Assembly (NCBI GenBank): GCA_030539115.1
Contig: JAUNSR010000022.1
Location: 1-54,844, forward strand
Direction: 5' to 3'
Length of the DNA stretch: 54,844 bases
From: Bacteroidales bacterium
GTDB taxonomy: Bacteria; Bacteroidota; Bacteroidia; Bacteroidales; JAUNSR01
Below the pieces are notes generated by a model. That model did not search any database. It worked only from the letters and a program-made list of their open reading frames with translations, and had not been told where the DNA came from. Below are positions 27,053-37,195 of the stretch, one piece after another. The stretch's first letter is position 1. Every line of letters begins with the position of its first letter. Position numbers and translations under genes: made by a program.

Positions 27053-28315
27053 TTAATAATGAAGCAATTTCTTATAAATATCAATTACTTTCTTTCCGGC
27101 ATACTCCCACTTAATTTCATCAACTTCAGCTTTGCCCTCAACTTTCATAAAATTATAAAGTGAAGGATATGTAATGATACTGTACATTGCATCGGCTAGA
27201 GCGTCAATATCCCAATAGTCAACCTTGATTGCATTGTCGAGAATCTCGGCACAACCGGATTGCTTTGAAATAATGCTTGGCACGCCAACTTGCATCGCCT
27301 CCAAAGGTGATATTCCAAAAGGCTCGGAAACGGAAGGCATAACATAAACATCGCTTGCTTTGAGCATCTCATAAACTTGCTTGCCTTTAAGAAAACCGGT
27401 GAAGTGAAAACGGTCGGCAATATTCCTTCTTGCCGCCAAACGAATCATTTCATTCATCATATCACCGCTGCCTGCCATGACAAAACGGACATTCTTTGCT
27501 TTTTGGAGAACTTTAGCTGCGGCTTCGACAAAGTATTCAGGGCCTTTCTGCATGGTAATTCTACCAAGGAAAGTTATTACTTTTTCATCAGTTCCCTTTT
27601 TCACAATCATATTCTGAATCTCAGGACTCATTGGCTCAACAGCATTATGAACAGTTGTCACTTTCGATGGATCGATTCCATATTTGTCGATTACGGTCTT
27701 TCTTGTTAGATTACTGACTGTAATAATATGATCGGCATGGCTCATTCCATCCTTTTCGATGGCAAAAACCTGTGGATTGACATTTCCACGGCTTCGGTCA
27801 AAGTCGGTTGCATGAACATGTATAACAAAAGGCTTTCCGGTAATCTGTTTTGCATGAATTCCGGCAGGATAAGTAAGCCAGTCATGAGAATGAATAATAT
27901 CGAAATTCTCTTTTCTTGCAATCACACCAGCCACAATCGAATAGTTGTTAATCTCCTCAAGAAGATTGTCGGGATATTTGCCTGAAAATTCGATGCATCC
28001 CATATCATTGGTTTTGAGATATGAGAAATCGCCGTATATATGGCTTCTTAAGTCATAATATTCCTGAGGTGTCATACAATAACCATACCTTTGCTGAACA
28101 TAATCCCAATCAACATCCTTATAAACAACAGGAGTATTGGATGCTCCTATAATATGGGCAAAACCTTTTTCCTCATCACCAAATGGCTTAGGGATAACAA
28201 ATGTTATTTCCATGTCTCCGCATTGAGCCATTCCTTTAGTCAATCCGTAACTTGCCGTTCCTAATCCTCCTAAGATATGAGGAGGGAATTCCCATCCAAA
28301 CATTAAAGCTTTCAT
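27053..28315 (-). CDS. GT4 family glycosyltransferase, probable glycogen synthase
   Basis: 420 residues. The N-terminal domain starts MFGWEFPPHILGGLGTASYGLTKGM with the glycine-rich acceptor loop. HSHDWLTYPAGI and HVHATDFDRS follow. The C-terminal Rossmann domain has TFLGRITMQKGPEYFVEAA and the EX7E motif in EPFGISPLEAM. These fit GT4 enzymes that extend alpha-1,4-glucan using a nucleotide sugar. The neighbours support glycogen synthesis: the debranching enzyme upstream (one base between the stop and this ATG) and the GH57 gene downstream. This is a better candidate for the synthase than the GT5-like stub. Confidence 0.88.
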   Translation of the reverse strand: MKALMFGWEFPPHILGGLGTASYGLTKGMAQCGDMEITFVIPKPFGDEEKGFAHIIGASNTPVVYKDVDWDYVQQRYGYCMTPQEYYDLRSHIYGDFSYLKTNDMGCIEFSGKYPDNLLEEINNYSIVAGVIARKENFDIIHSHDWLTYPAGIHAKQITGKPFVIHVHATDFDRSRGNVNPQVFAIEKDGMSHADHIITVSNLTRKTVIDKYGIDPSKVTTVHNAVEPMSPEIQNMIVKKGTDEKVITFLGRITMQKGPEYFVEAAAKVLQKAKNVRFVMAGSGDMMNEMIRLAARRNIADRFHFTGFLKGKQVYEMLKASDVYVMPSVSEPFGISPLEAMQVGVPSIISKQSGCAEILDNAIKVDYWDIDALADAMYSIITYPSLYNFMKVEGKAEVDEIKWEYAGKKVIDIYKKLLHY

Positions 28316-28316
28316 A

Positions 28317-30263
28317 TCATTTTACGGGATTATATGTTTCCAATAGATTTAAAACTCTCAAAATTTCACCAACATTCATCGCAGTTGATATAGCCCCTCT
28401 CCCGATGAAAGGAGGGTTTCCGTCATAAAGTTCGGAAAGAGTGCCGATACAGTGGTTTGACATCTCCTCTTCAAAGCCAATCATCTTTCTTTCAAGGAAA
28501 GAAATGCCGCTCATGCCAAATATTTTTATATAAGCTTCGGCATAAGGCCCCATTAGCCAAGGCCAAACTGTACCCTGATGGTAGGCATAATTTCTTTGTG
28601 TCTGGTTGCCTATATAATACGGGTTATAACCTCCCGATTTAGGACTTAATGTTCTCAAACCTTTTGGTGTAAGAAGCTCTCTTGTTATTACATCCAAAAC
28701 AAGCTTCCTTTGAGTTTTATTTAGCGGAGAGTAATCCAATGAAATTGCCAAAAGCATGTTCGGACGTACACTCAAATCCGAGTAATGTCCCGTTACATAA
28801 TCATAAAGGTAGCCGTATTCGTTGACAAAGGTGGTCATAAACGAGGTTGCCGCCATTTCGGAAAGCTTGACAAACTGATTATGTTTTGCTTTATGCTCAT
28901 CATCATCATAAAGTTCAGCGGCAAATAAAAGAGCATTATACCAAAGAGCGTTAAACTCTACAAGATAACCCGTTCTTGGAGTGACCGGTTTGCCATTTTC
29001 CATGGCATTCATCCACGAAACGCTTTTCTCTGTGCCATCTGTATACAACAGGCCATGGTTATGTAGGAAAAGATTCGGATGCTTACCACTGATTATAAAA
29101 TTAAGCATCTTAAGAAGCAAAGGTCCATATTTCTCTTTGCATTTTTCCTTGGAGGTATATTTGCAATACTGCTGAATGGTCCAACTTGCCCAAAGCATAA
29201 TGTCGGGAGCATCAATCTCTTTTATCACTTCATTAATCTGTCCGTGATCCATAAAAGACTTTAAGGCAGAAGAAGCAGACTCCATGATTTGTTCAAACTC
29301 CTTTTCATTACCAAGAACAAGAGTCGTGCCCGGTAAGGCAATGAAAGTGTCTCTTGCCCTGACATGAAACCAAGGATACCCTGCAAGTAGGAAAAGATGC
29401 TTTCCTTTTTTGTTGTAGAACTGTTCAGCTGAATTTTTCAATGAATTGTAAAAATCAGTTCTTGGAGTTCTGGACCTAACCTCTCTTTTAAATAATGCAT
29501 TTAACGACTTTGGAGAGATTGCAGACTCACCTGCAGAGAAAATTATCTCTTCACCCTTTTCAATTGTAACCTCAAAATAGCCTGGAACAAAAAGGTCCTC
29601 CTTATAATCATAACCTCTTTCCTGTTCTTTTTGATATTCTATTCCACGATACCAATCAGGAATTGAGACAAATTCCGGATTCTTACTGATTTGCATATAA
29701 AGCCCCGGATACCCCTCATACAAACATGAGCGGATTCCATGCTCAATAACTTCATAACTCTTATTAATCACATCATTCTCATGAGTTAAGTCATTAACAT
29801 TCCTAAAGGCAAGGAATGGTCTTAACTTTAATGTAGTTGGAGAATGCGCCTCCAATAATGTGTACTTGATAAGAATTCTGTTTTCATGGGAAATGAAAAC
29901 TTTTTCCTTTGAAAGAATAACTCCGCCCACCCTGTAAATGGTTTTGGGGATATCTTCACACGTAAACTCTCTGACATATTTATGTCCCTTGGGGGAAAAA
30001 TTATCCCCTCCATACTTGTGTAAACCAAGATTAAACTCTGCACCTCTTTGCGTAACTGTTTCGTCCAATGTGGACAACATAACATGATTATCATCATCAA
30101 GGGTTGGAATTGGCATGACCAATAAGCCGTGATATTTTCTCGTATTACATCCAACTAAAGTTGTACAATGATAAGCACCCGATTTGTTGGTACGCAGCAT
30201 CTCTAAAGGCAAGGATTGCTCCAGGTTTATCAGCAAGTTTTTGTCAAACTTTAAATAGCTCAT
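28317..30263 (-). CDS. Glycogen debranching enzyme (amylo-alpha-1,6-glucosidase)
   Basis: 648 residues. An N-terminal beta-rich domain (about 1-240, TNKSGAYHCTTLVGCNTRKYHGLLV) precedes the (alpha/alpha)6 barrel of the GDE C-domain (about 280-640): GYPWFHVRARDTFIALPG, APDIMLWASWTIQQYCKY, GYLVEFNALWYNAL and YAYHQGTVWPWLMGPYAEAY. This matches the bacterial GH133-type debranching enzymes. It removes alpha-1,6-linked glucose stubs from glycogen. It is the first gene of the three-gene minus-strand glycogen unit. No branching enzyme or ADP-glucose pyrophosphorylase is in the window. Confidence 0.93.
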   Translation of the reverse strand: MSYLKFDKNLLINLEQSLPLEMLRTNKSGAYHCTTLVGCNTRKYHGLLVMPIPTLDDDNHVMLSTLDETVTQRGAEFNLGLHKYGGDNFSPKGHKYVREFTCEDIPKTIYRVGGVILSKEKVFISHENRILIKYTLLEAHSPTTLKLRPFLAFRNVNDLTHENDVINKSYEVIEHGIRSCLYEGYPGLYMQISKNPEFVSIPDWYRGIEYQKEQERGYDYKEDLFVPGYFEVTIEKGEEIIFSAGESAISPKSLNALFKREVRSRTPRTDFYNSLKNSAEQFYNKKGKHLFLLAGYPWFHVRARDTFIALPGTTLVLGNEKEFEQIMESASSALKSFMDHGQINEVIKEIDAPDIMLWASWTIQQYCKYTSKEKCKEKYGPLLLKMLNFIISGKHPNLFLHNHGLLYTDGTEKSVSWMNAMENGKPVTPRTGYLVEFNALWYNALLFAAELYDDDEHKAKHNQFVKLSEMAATSFMTTFVNEYGYLYDYVTGHYSDLSVRPNMLLAISLDYSPLNKTQRKLVLDVITRELLTPKGLRTLSPKSGGYNPYYIGNQTQRNYAYHQGTVWPWLMGPYAEAYIKIFGMSGISFLERKMIGFEEEMSNHCIGTLSELYDGNPPFIGRGAISTAMNVGEILRVLNLLETYNPVK

Positions 30264-30485
30264 AAACTTTTATTCTAATATTTGTATTTTTAATGATAAA
30301 GTAAAAATAATAAGGTTTTTTAATTGTTAGGTTTTCTGGGTTTTTAATTGTTAATTTTAAATTAATTGATGTTGCAGTGTTATTTCACTTTAATTTTTGT
30401 TTAAATATAACACTTTTACTCAAAAAAAAATAGATTTTAAAGAAAAAGTGATATTATACATCTCTTTATAAAAAAATACATATGA

Positions 30486-31217
30486 ATGAAAGATATAAAT
30501 AAGAAAAGAATTTATTATTCTGCCGCAATTCCTCTTTTTGTTTTATTATTTATCTGGTTTATATATTTACTTCAATGGGGGTTTAATCTCTCATTTACCC
30601 ATTATGGAATATATCCCAGAGAGGCTAATGGATGGAAAGGTATTTATTTTTCATTTTTTATACATGCTGATTTAAGGCATATTTTTGCAAATTCATCTGC
30701 AATATTTATTCTTTTGTGGATATTATACTATTTTTTTAAGGATATAGCAAACATCGTTTTCCCTCTTTGCTTAGTTGTCAGCGGGTTGGTGACATTTATA
30801 ATTGGAAGACCGGCATATCACATCGGTGCATCTGGAACAATTTACGCCTTGTTCTTTTTCTTAATTGTCAGTTCTTTATATAGAAAAAACCGAAAGCTAA
30901 CTGCAATCTCTCTTATGACGGTTTTTATTTATGGTGGATTGGTTTGGAATATGACACCGATTACTCAGATAATAGACCCGTCAATTTCTTGGGAGGGACA
31001 CTTAAGCGGTGCAATAACTGGAACTATTTTAGCTTTTCTATTCAGAAAGAAGGGCCCCGGCAACGACCCTGAAATCATTGATGAGGATGATGATTCAGAC
31101 GACACGAATGACGCCGGTCCTATTAAAGATAATTCAGAAGAAATTAAAGAGAACTTTAAAGAGACTGACAGCAATTCAAAAGAGATTAAAGACAAGTCAG
31201 ATGAAAACAAAGGATAG
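30486..31217 (+). CDS. Rhomboid-family intramembrane serine protease
   Basis: 243 residues. Six membrane helices lie in residues 12-190, with HADLRHIFANSSA in the second helix region, catalytic Ser116 in GASG and catalytic His172 in EGHLSG, a complete dyad. The C-terminal 50 residues are a hydrophilic acidic tail with repeated (K)EIK-(N/S)-E/DENK-like units, low in complexity. Substrates of bacterial rhomboids are mostly unknown. An ATG four bases upstream begins a seven-codon frame, so the start at 30486 is used. Confidence 0.92.
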   Translation: MKDINKKRIYYSAAIPLFVLLFIWFIYLLQWGFNLSFTHYGIYPREANGWKGIYFSFFIHADLRHIFANSSAIFILLWILYYFFKDIANIVFPLCLVVSGLVTFIIGRPAYHIGASGTIYALFFFLIVSSLYRKNRKLTAISLMTVFIYGGLVWNMTPITQIIDPSISWEGHLSGAITGTILAFLFRKKGPGNDPEIIDEDDDSDDTNDAGPIKDNSEEIKENFKETDSNSKEIKDKSDENKG

Positions 31218-31231
31218 TTTGATAAAAAAAC

Positions 31232-31276
31232 AAAGACTTTTTAAATTAAACATATACTTCAATTTAAAAAGTCTTA
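31232..31276 (+). terminator. Terminator between rhomboid and marC
   Basis: AAAGACTTTTTAAATT pairs with AATTTAAAAAGTCTT over a 13-base loop. It lies between convergent genes and may act both ways. Confidence 0.65.
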
Positions 31277-31317
31277 TATTTGACAGTTAATATTAACTAT
31301 ATTAATATTTTATCTTT

Positions 31318-31923
31318 TTATGGGCGCACAGGCAAAGTCTCTATTAACGACCAAATATTGGTTGTAAAAAGTTTTACCGAGATTGCCAAAAGGATTATTC
31401 CGAAGAACTTTCTCATAACATAAACGCCGGCTTTACCCAAGAAGCGCTCAAGGATAGTCACCTTTTTCAAAACTATATAAACCAATATGACATTTAAAAT
31501 TACTGCCAAAACAATATTTAAAACATTATAAACAGCTCTAATTGACAACAATGTTGTAAACGAACCGGCCCCGGCGATAAAGGGAAATACAATCGGAACC
31601 AAGGTTGCTGACCCTTTAGGACCGTCAAACTTGAAGATTTCAACGCCTAAAATCATCTCTATTGCCATTACAAAGATAACCAATGCTCCAGCTACGGCAA
31701 AGGATTGAATATCGACGTTCAAAAACTTCAACAACAAGTCTCCTAAAAACAAAAACGCAAGCATCAGCGTAAGAGAAAAAATCGATGCCTTAGCTGCATT
31801 TATCGGTCCTGTTTTTTGCTGTATATCTATAAGAATTGGCGTCAACCCTATCAAATCTATCACTACAAAAAGCACCATAAAGGCACTAAACATCTCCTGT
31901 AAGTTAAATTGCAATCCTAACAT
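31318..31923 (-). CDS. MarC family integral membrane protein
   Basis: 201 residues with six membrane helices. The start FSAFMVLFVVIDLIGLTPILIDI and the middle PIVFPFIAGAGSFTTLLSI match the MarC family (PFAGPGSIT-like motif altered to PFIAGAGSFTT). The role of the family is unknown; early links to multiple antibiotic resistance were not upheld for E. coli MarC. Transcribed alone from the promoter at 31946-31976. Confidence 0.9.
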   Translation of the reverse strand: MLGLQFNLQEMFSAFMVLFVVIDLIGLTPILIDIQQKTGPINAAKASIFSLTLMLAFLFLGDLLLKFLNVDIQSFAVAGALVIFVMAIEMILGVEIFKFDGPKGSATLVPIVFPFIAGAGSFTTLLSIRAVYNVLNIVLAVILNVILVYIVLKKVTILERFLGKAGVYVMRKFFGIILLAISVKLFTTNIWSLIETLPVRP

Positions 31924-31945
31924 GATTAATATTTTTTAAGTTAGG

Positions 31946-31976
31946 CAAAGTTAACATAAATAAAATTACCCATCAA
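31946..31976 (-). promoter_or_regulatory. Promoter of marC
   Basis: On the minus strand TTTTG (TTG at 31974-31976) and TAACTTTG (31946-31953) are 20 bases apart, a good Bacteroidota promoter match, 23 bases before the start codon. Confidence 0.6.
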
Positions 31977-32051
31977 AACAGAAACAAATTTATATACAAA
32001 TTGTTTACTGAGAGCTAATAGTCAATTAATCATTTAACACCTTTATTTACC

Positions 32052-32768
32052 ATGGATGACATATATGATAAAATTCTCGAGCTCCCTCTATTTCAAGGGA
32101 TAAGCAAACAAAAACTTGAAGGAATGATTGCAAGCGCCAAGTTTAACTTCATTAAATACACTCAGTACAGCTCTATAGCAAGACGAGGAACAAATTACAC
32201 CAACATTAAGTTTATTATCAGCGGGCGAATCAAGACTGAGCACTCTACACCGGACGAAAAGATTAGGATAACTCAGGAGATTGCTGCTCCACATGTGATT
32301 GCGCCACATTTTCTTTTCGGAATAAACACAAGATATCCGTACAACATCTATGCACTGGAAGAAACAAGTGTTATGGAGATAGACAAGCCCACACTTATCT
32401 CGCTTATGCACTATGATGATATTTTCTTATTGAACATGCTTAACATAACCTCAGCGCCATCTCAAAAAGCATATATCAGTGCGCCATTTATCAGCCTTGG
32501 AAGTGTTGTTGAAAAGCTTGCCTATTGGGTTCAGAATTCCACAAACAAAAAAGCTGAAAATATAAACATATATTGCAGGCTTAAGGATTTATACACTTTT
32601 TTTGGAGTTCAGAGGAGTTCTTATATGTATACTATGGAGAAACTAAAAGAGGCAAAAATTATTGATTCCGATGCCAATAAGATTACAATTCTTGACCGAG
32701 AAACTTTGGTAAGTGTTTTACATCAAGAAGATAATGACACAAATAATATAAGCTATTCTGTTTATTAG
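32052..32768 (+). CDS. Crp/Fnr-type transcription regulator
   Basis: 238 residues. The N-terminal part has the cyclic-nucleotide-binding fold pattern (LPLFQGISKQKLEGMI, then FIISGRIKTEHS and APHFLFGINTRYPYNIYALEETSVMEI). A C-terminal helix-turn-helix is suggested by CRLKDLYTFFGVQRSSYMYTMEKLKEAKII. cAMP-binding residues of CRP (the RExA phosphate-binding cassette) are not apparent, so the effector, if any, is unknown. It stands alone, 111 bases before lysS. Confidence 0.8.
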   Translation: MDDIYDKILELPLFQGISKQKLEGMIASAKFNFIKYTQYSSIARRGTNYTNIKFIISGRIKTEHSTPDEKIRITQEIAAPHVIAPHFLFGINTRYPYNIYALEETSVMEIDKPTLISLMHYDDIFLLNMLNITSAPSQKAYISAPFISLGSVVEKLAYWVQNSTNKKAENINIYCRLKDLYTFFGVQRSSYMYTMEKLKEAKIIDSDANKITILDRETLVSVLHQEDNDTNNISYSVY

Positions 32769-32879
32769 AGATTAAAAAATATTCTTAATATACCTTATTG
32801 TTATATTTTCACCCGTAAAACACAACTATTTAGAGCAAAGTTTTGTAGTTTTGCACTGAATTGCAAATAATACAGGTAC

Positions 32880-34607
32880 ATGAATATATTAGAATTAAGC
32901 GAACAAGAAATTGTAAGAAGAAATTCGCTGGATGAAATGCGCAAAATTGGCATTAATCCATATCCTGCTGCAGAATATGTTGTAAACGGATATTCAAAAG
33001 AGATTAAAGAAAACTTTGTCGAGGCTGAAGATCATCGTCAGGTAAGCATTGCCGGACGTCTTATGAGCCGAAGAATTATGGGTAAGGCATCTTTCATAGA
33101 GCTTCAGGATTCTGAGGGGCGTATTCAGGTTTATATCTCAAGAGATGACCTTTGCCCGGGAGATGACAAAGAATTATATAACACTGTATTTAAAAAGCTT
33201 CTTGACATAGGAGATTTCATCGGAATCAAAGGATATGTTTTCCGAACTCAAATGGGTGAAATTTCAATTCATGCTCAAGAACTTACGGTTCTTTCCAAAT
33301 CAATCAAACCTCTACCGATAGTTAAATATAAAGACGGGGTTGCTTATGATGCTTTTGAAGATCCTGAAATGAGATACCGTCAACGCTATGTTGACCTTGT
33401 CGTTAACGATGGCGTAAAAGATATTTTTATTAAAAGAAACAAAGTTTATACCTCTATGCGCGAGTATTTCAATGCTCAGGGCTATATGGAGGTTGAAACT
33501 CCAATTCTTCAATCTATTCCGGGGGGAGCTTCAGCCCGTCCGTTCATCACTCATCACAATGCTCTTGACATTCCTCTTTACCTTCGTATCGCTGATGAAT
33601 TATATCTAAAGCGTCTTATCGTTGGTGGCTTCGAGGGTGTTTATGAATTCTCCAAAAACTTCCGTAATGAGGGCATGGACAGAACTCATAATCCTGAGTT
33701 TACATGTATGGAAATCTATGTTTCATACAAAGACTACAACTGGATGATGAAGTTTACTGAAAATATGCTTGAGAAGATATGTATGGATGTTAACGGCACC
33801 ACTGAGGTTAAAGTTGGCGACAACATCATTAACTTCAAGGCTCCTTTTGCACGTCGCACCATGACAGAAGCCATCAAAGACTTCACCGGCATGGATATTA
33901 CCGGCATGGATGAAGAGCAGCTTCGTGAGGTTTGCAAACAGCTCAACATAGAGGCTGATGAAACGATGGGTAAAGGAAAGCTAATTGATGAAATTTTCGG
34001 AGAGAAATGTGAAGGAAATTATATCCAGCCTACTTTCATCACAGACTATCCTATCGAGATGTCTCCTCTTTGCAAACGTCACAGAGACAATGATCAACTG
34101 ACAGAAAGATTTGAACTTATGGTTAATGGCAAAGAGCTTTGCAATGCATATTCTGAGCTTAACGATCCTATTGACCAGCTTGGACGTTTTCAAGACCAAT
34201 TAAAATTAAGTGAAAAAGGAGACGATGAGGCTATGTTTATAGACATGGACTTTGTTCGCTCATTGGAATATGGAATGCCTCCTACATCAGGTATGGGTAT
34301 CGGGATGGATAGACTTGTTATGTTAATGACAGGTCAAACAACAATACAGGAAGTATTGTTCTTTCCTCAGATGAGACCGGAAAAAGTTGTAAAAAAAGAT
34401 TCTGTTGCCAAGTTTGTCGAAAAAGGAGTTCTGGAAGAATGGGTTCCTGTAATACAAAAGGCAGGATATCTCACTTTAGAAGATTTATCCGAGGCTACTC
34501 CGGGGAAACTTCACCAGGAAATCTGCGGATTAAACAAGAAATACAAACTTGAATTGGCTAATCCTGCTCTTGACATTGTTGTTTCTTGGGTGGAAGCTGC
34601 CAAATAA
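32880..34607 (+). CDS. lysS: Lysyl-tRNA synthetase, class II
   Basis: 575 residues. It has an N-terminal OB-fold anticodon-binding domain (about 55-150, SIAGRLMSRRIMGKASFIELQD) and a class II catalytic core with motif 1 YRQRYVDLVV, motif 2 FRNEGMDRTHNPEFTCMEIY near residue 260 and motif 3 GMGIGMDRLVMLMTG near 467. The C-terminus extends about 70 residues past motif 3 (KFVEKGVLEEWVPVIQKAGYLT), which I recall as normal for Bacteroidales LysS. A TAGTTTTG box at 32846-32853 may be the -7 element. Confidence 0.98.
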   Translation: MNILELSEQEIVRRNSLDEMRKIGINPYPAAEYVVNGYSKEIKENFVEAEDHRQVSIAGRLMSRRIMGKASFIELQDSEGRIQVYISRDDLCPGDDKELYNTVFKKLLDIGDFIGIKGYVFRTQMGEISIHAQELTVLSKSIKPLPIVKYKDGVAYDAFEDPEMRYRQRYVDLVVNDGVKDIFIKRNKVYTSMREYFNAQGYMEVETPILQSIPGGASARPFITHHNALDIPLYLRIADELYLKRLIVGGFEGVYEFSKNFRNEGMDRTHNPEFTCMEIYVSYKDYNWMMKFTENMLEKICMDVNGTTEVKVGDNIINFKAPFARRTMTEAIKDFTGMDITGMDEEQLREVCKQLNIEADETMGKGKLIDEIFGEKCEGNYIQPTFITDYPIEMSPLCKRHRDNDQLTERFELMVNGKELCNAYSELNDPIDQLGRFQDQLKLSEKGDDEAMFIDMDFVRSLEYGMPPTSGMGIGMDRLVMLMTGQTTIQEVLFFPQMRPEKVVKKDSVAKFVEKGVLEEWVPVIQKAGYLTLEDLSEATPGKLHQEICGLNKKYKLELANPALDIVVSWVEAAK

Positions 34608-34638
34608 TTGAAGATAATTATCTTTAGAGAATGAAATA

Positions 34639-34676
34639 TATATGGGGACAGTATCTTTTTTATATGTTCCCATATA
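34639..34676 (+). terminator. Hairpin after lysS
   Basis: TATATGGGGACA pairs with TGTTCCCATATA (one wobble) around a U-rich loop. There is no T run after it, so it could be a weak terminator or a processing or attenuation hairpin before gpsA. Confidence 0.45.
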
Positions 34677-34710
34677 CATATATCAAAATTTCAAAGAATA
34701 AACTACACTT

Positions 34711-35706
34711 ATGAAATTGCCGGGAAGAATAGCTATTATCGGAGGGGGAAGTTGGGCCACTGCAATAGCAAAAATGGTTCTTACAAACACCGATAAAATT
34801 AACTGGTATATGCGTCGCAACGACAGAATAGACGAGTTCCGCCAACTTGGTCATAACCCAGCCTATTTGTCAAGCGTTAAGTTTGATATTAATAGAATTT
34901 TCTTCAGTTCAAACCTGAATGAAATTGTAAAAAAGTCTGATACACTTATTTTCGCTACTCCATCGCCTTACTTTAAGCAGCATTTAAAGAAATTAAAGGC
35001 TAAGATTTCTGACAAGTTCATTATCACCTCAATAAAAGGGATTGTTCCTGACGAGAATATGATTATCTCGGAATACCTCAAGACTTTCTATAATGTGCCT
35101 AACGACAATATTGCCGTTCTTGGCGGTCCGTGTCATGCTGAAGAGATAGCTTATGAAAGACTTTCCTATCTTACTGTAGGATGCAACGACACAGAAAAAG
35201 CGATCCTTTTTGCTGATTTTCTTAAAAGCCATTACATTAACACCTGCACCTCTCAGGACGTTGCCGGAATTGAGTATGGCTCTGTTTTAAAGAATGTTTA
35301 TGCCATTGCCGCCGGTATTTGCAGCGGTTTAAAATATGGCGACAACTTTCAAGCCGTATTGGTGTCAAATGCCATTCAAGAATTAAACAGATTTGTTTCC
35401 ACCGTAAACCCTATCAACAGAAACATCACCGACTCTGTTTATCTTGGAGATCTTCTTGTTACCGCCTATTCCAAATTCAGCCGCAATCACATGTTCGGCA
35501 CCATGATTGGAAAGGGTTATTCTGTCAAATCTGCTCAAATTGAAATGGAAATGATAGCTGAAGGCTACTATGGAGTGAAATGTATCAAAGAAATTAACGA
35601 AAAATTCAATGTTTATATGCCTATTCTCGATGCAGTCTATAATATACTGTATAAGAGAATGTCACCTTACGTGGAAATTAAACTTCTTTCTGAGATTTTG
35701 AAATAG
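34711..35706 (+). CDS. gpsA: Glycerol-3-phosphate dehydrogenase [NAD(P)+]
   Basis: 331 residues. It reduces dihydroxyacetone phosphate to sn-glycerol-3-phosphate for phospholipid synthesis. The Rossmann loop is IGGGSWATAIAK (residues 9-20). Further signatures are FATPSPYFKQHL, VLGGPCHAEEI (GPSHA-like, with Cys for Ser) and the catalytic Lys194 in VLKNVYAIAAGI. Only 37 bases separate it from pgi, so they are probably co-transcribed. Confidence 0.97.
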   Translation: MKLPGRIAIIGGGSWATAIAKMVLTNTDKINWYMRRNDRIDEFRQLGHNPAYLSSVKFDINRIFFSSNLNEIVKKSDTLIFATPSPYFKQHLKKLKAKISDKFIITSIKGIVPDENMIISEYLKTFYNVPNDNIAVLGGPCHAEEIAYERLSYLTVGCNDTEKAILFADFLKSHYINTCTSQDVAGIEYGSVLKNVYAIAAGICSGLKYGDNFQAVLVSNAIQELNRFVSTVNPINRNITDSVYLGDLLVTAYSKFSRNHMFGTMIGKGYSVKSAQIEMEMIAEGYYGVKCIKEINEKFNVYMPILDAVYNILYKRMSPYVEIKLLSEILK

Positions 35707-35743
35707 TTTTTTTAAACGTATTGTAAATTAAATCATTATTAAT

Positions 35744-37078
35744 ATGAAACTATCAATCGAAAAAGTATATCCTTTCATTAGCAAAGAAGATATATTAAAG
35801 TTGGGCAAAGAAGCTAAAGATTGCAATGTTGTTGTAGAAAACGGTTCCGGAAAAGGAAATGATTTTCTTGGCTGGGTGAATCTTCCAAGCTCTGTTAGTG
35901 CTGAAGAGATTGCAGATATAAATGCTGCCGCTGAAAAGCTGAGAGCTAAATGTGAAGTTATTGTCGTTATTGGTATCGGTGGAAGCTATCTTGGAGCAAA
36001 AGCTGTTATTGATGCTCTTTCAAGCAGCTTTGATTTATTAAAAACCGACAGAAAAAATCCTGTAATGCTTTATGCAGGTCAGAATATCGGTGAAGAATAT
36101 CTTGCTGAACTTCTTGAATCATTAAAAGGAAAACAGTTTGGTTTGATTAATATCTCCAAATCGGGCACTACCACTGAGCCTGCTATAGCTTTCCGTCTTC
36201 TCAAGAGCGTTCTTGAGGGAAATGTCGGAAAAGCTGAGGCTAAGGAGAGAATTATTGCCGTTACAGATGCTAAAAAAGGAGCTCTTCGCAAACTTGCTGA
36301 CCAGGAGGGTTACAAGACTTTCATTATTCCTGACAATGTAGGCGGCCGTTTTTCTGTTCTTACCCCTGTTGGACTTCTTCCTATTGCTGCTGCAGGATAT
36401 GACATCACTGCACTTCTTAATGGAGCCTCCGAAATGGAGAAAGCCACTGCTTCTTCGATTGAATTCTCTGAAAACAAATCAGAAATATATGCGGCTACAA
36501 GAAATGCTCTTTATCGCTCAGGCAAAAAAATAGAGATTCTTGTAAACTTCCACCCTAAACTTCATTATTTTGGCGAATGGTGGAAACAGTTGTTTGGCGA
36601 AAGCGAAGGTAAAGAGCACAAAGGAATTTTTCCTGCCGCTGTTGACTTTACTACCGACCTTCATTCTATGGGTCAGTGGATTCAAGAGGGTGAAAGAACC
36701 ATCTTTGAAACAGTAATTTCTGTAGAAAAGCCAAACAAGAGCGTTGTTATTCCTACCGATGAGGCTAACCTTGATGGTTTGAACTTCCTTGCAGGTAAGG
36801 GTGTTGACCAAGTTAACAAAATGGCTGAGCTTGGAACTCAGATTGCCCATGTTGACGGTGGTGTGCCTAACCTTAAGATTTCTATAGAAAGAATTAATGA
36901 ATTTAATCTTGGACAGCTTATTTACTTCTTTGAACGCGCATGCGGAATAAGCGGTTATATGCTTAAAGTCAACCCATTTGATCAGCCGGGAGTAGAAGCT
37001 TACAAGAAAAACATGTTCGCTCTTCTTGAAAAGCCGGGCTATGAAGCTGAAACTAAAGCTATAAAAGAAAGATTATAA
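35744..37078 (+). CDS. pgi: Glucose-6-phosphate isomerase
   Basis: 444 residues, the short form found in Bacteroidota and Firmicutes. It interconverts glucose-6-phosphate and fructose-6-phosphate. Signatures: [14 protein letters not shown] near residue 77, [16 protein letters not shown] near 135 for phosphate binding, [14 protein letters not shown] near 202, and the C-terminal [27 protein letters not shown]. It follows gpsA and ends in a long hairpin. Confidence 0.98.
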   Translation: MKLSIEKVYPFISKEDILKLGKEAKDCNVVVENGSGKGNDFLGWVNLPSSVSAEEIADINAAAEKLRAKCEVIVVIGIGGSYLGAKAVIDALSSSFDLLKTDRKNPVMLYAGQNIGEEYLAELLESLKGKQFGLINISKSGTTTEPAIAFRLLKSVLEGNVGKAEAKERIIAVTDAKKGALRKLADQEGYKTFIIPDNVGGRFSVLTPVGLLPIAAAGYDITALLNGASEMEKATASSIEFSENKSEIYAATRNALYRSGKKIEILVNFHPKLHYFGEWWKQLFGESEGKEHKGIFPAAVDFTTDLHSMGQWIQEGERTIFETVISVEKPNKSVVIPTDEANLDGLNFLAGKGVDQVNKMAELGTQIAHVDGGVPNLKISIERINEFNLGQLIYFFERACGISGYMLKVNPFDQPGVEAYKKNMFALLEKPGYEAETKAIKERL

Positions 37079-37092
37079 AATACATATTTTAG

Positions 37093-37172
37093 GATCTCTC
37101 ATTCTTCTTCTTTCTATTTTTCTTGTTTTTTAAAGCAGGAAAATACAAGGGAGGGATGAGAGATTCTTTTTA
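37093..37172 (+). terminator. Long hairpin after pgi
   Basis: ATCTCTCAT (37094-37102) pairs with ATGAGAGAT (37156-37164), with further pairing of TCTTGTTTT and AAAATACAAGG inside, then TTCTTTTT. Confidence 0.65.
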
Positions 37173-37195
37173 ACTATCTGTTTATTGATTGCATT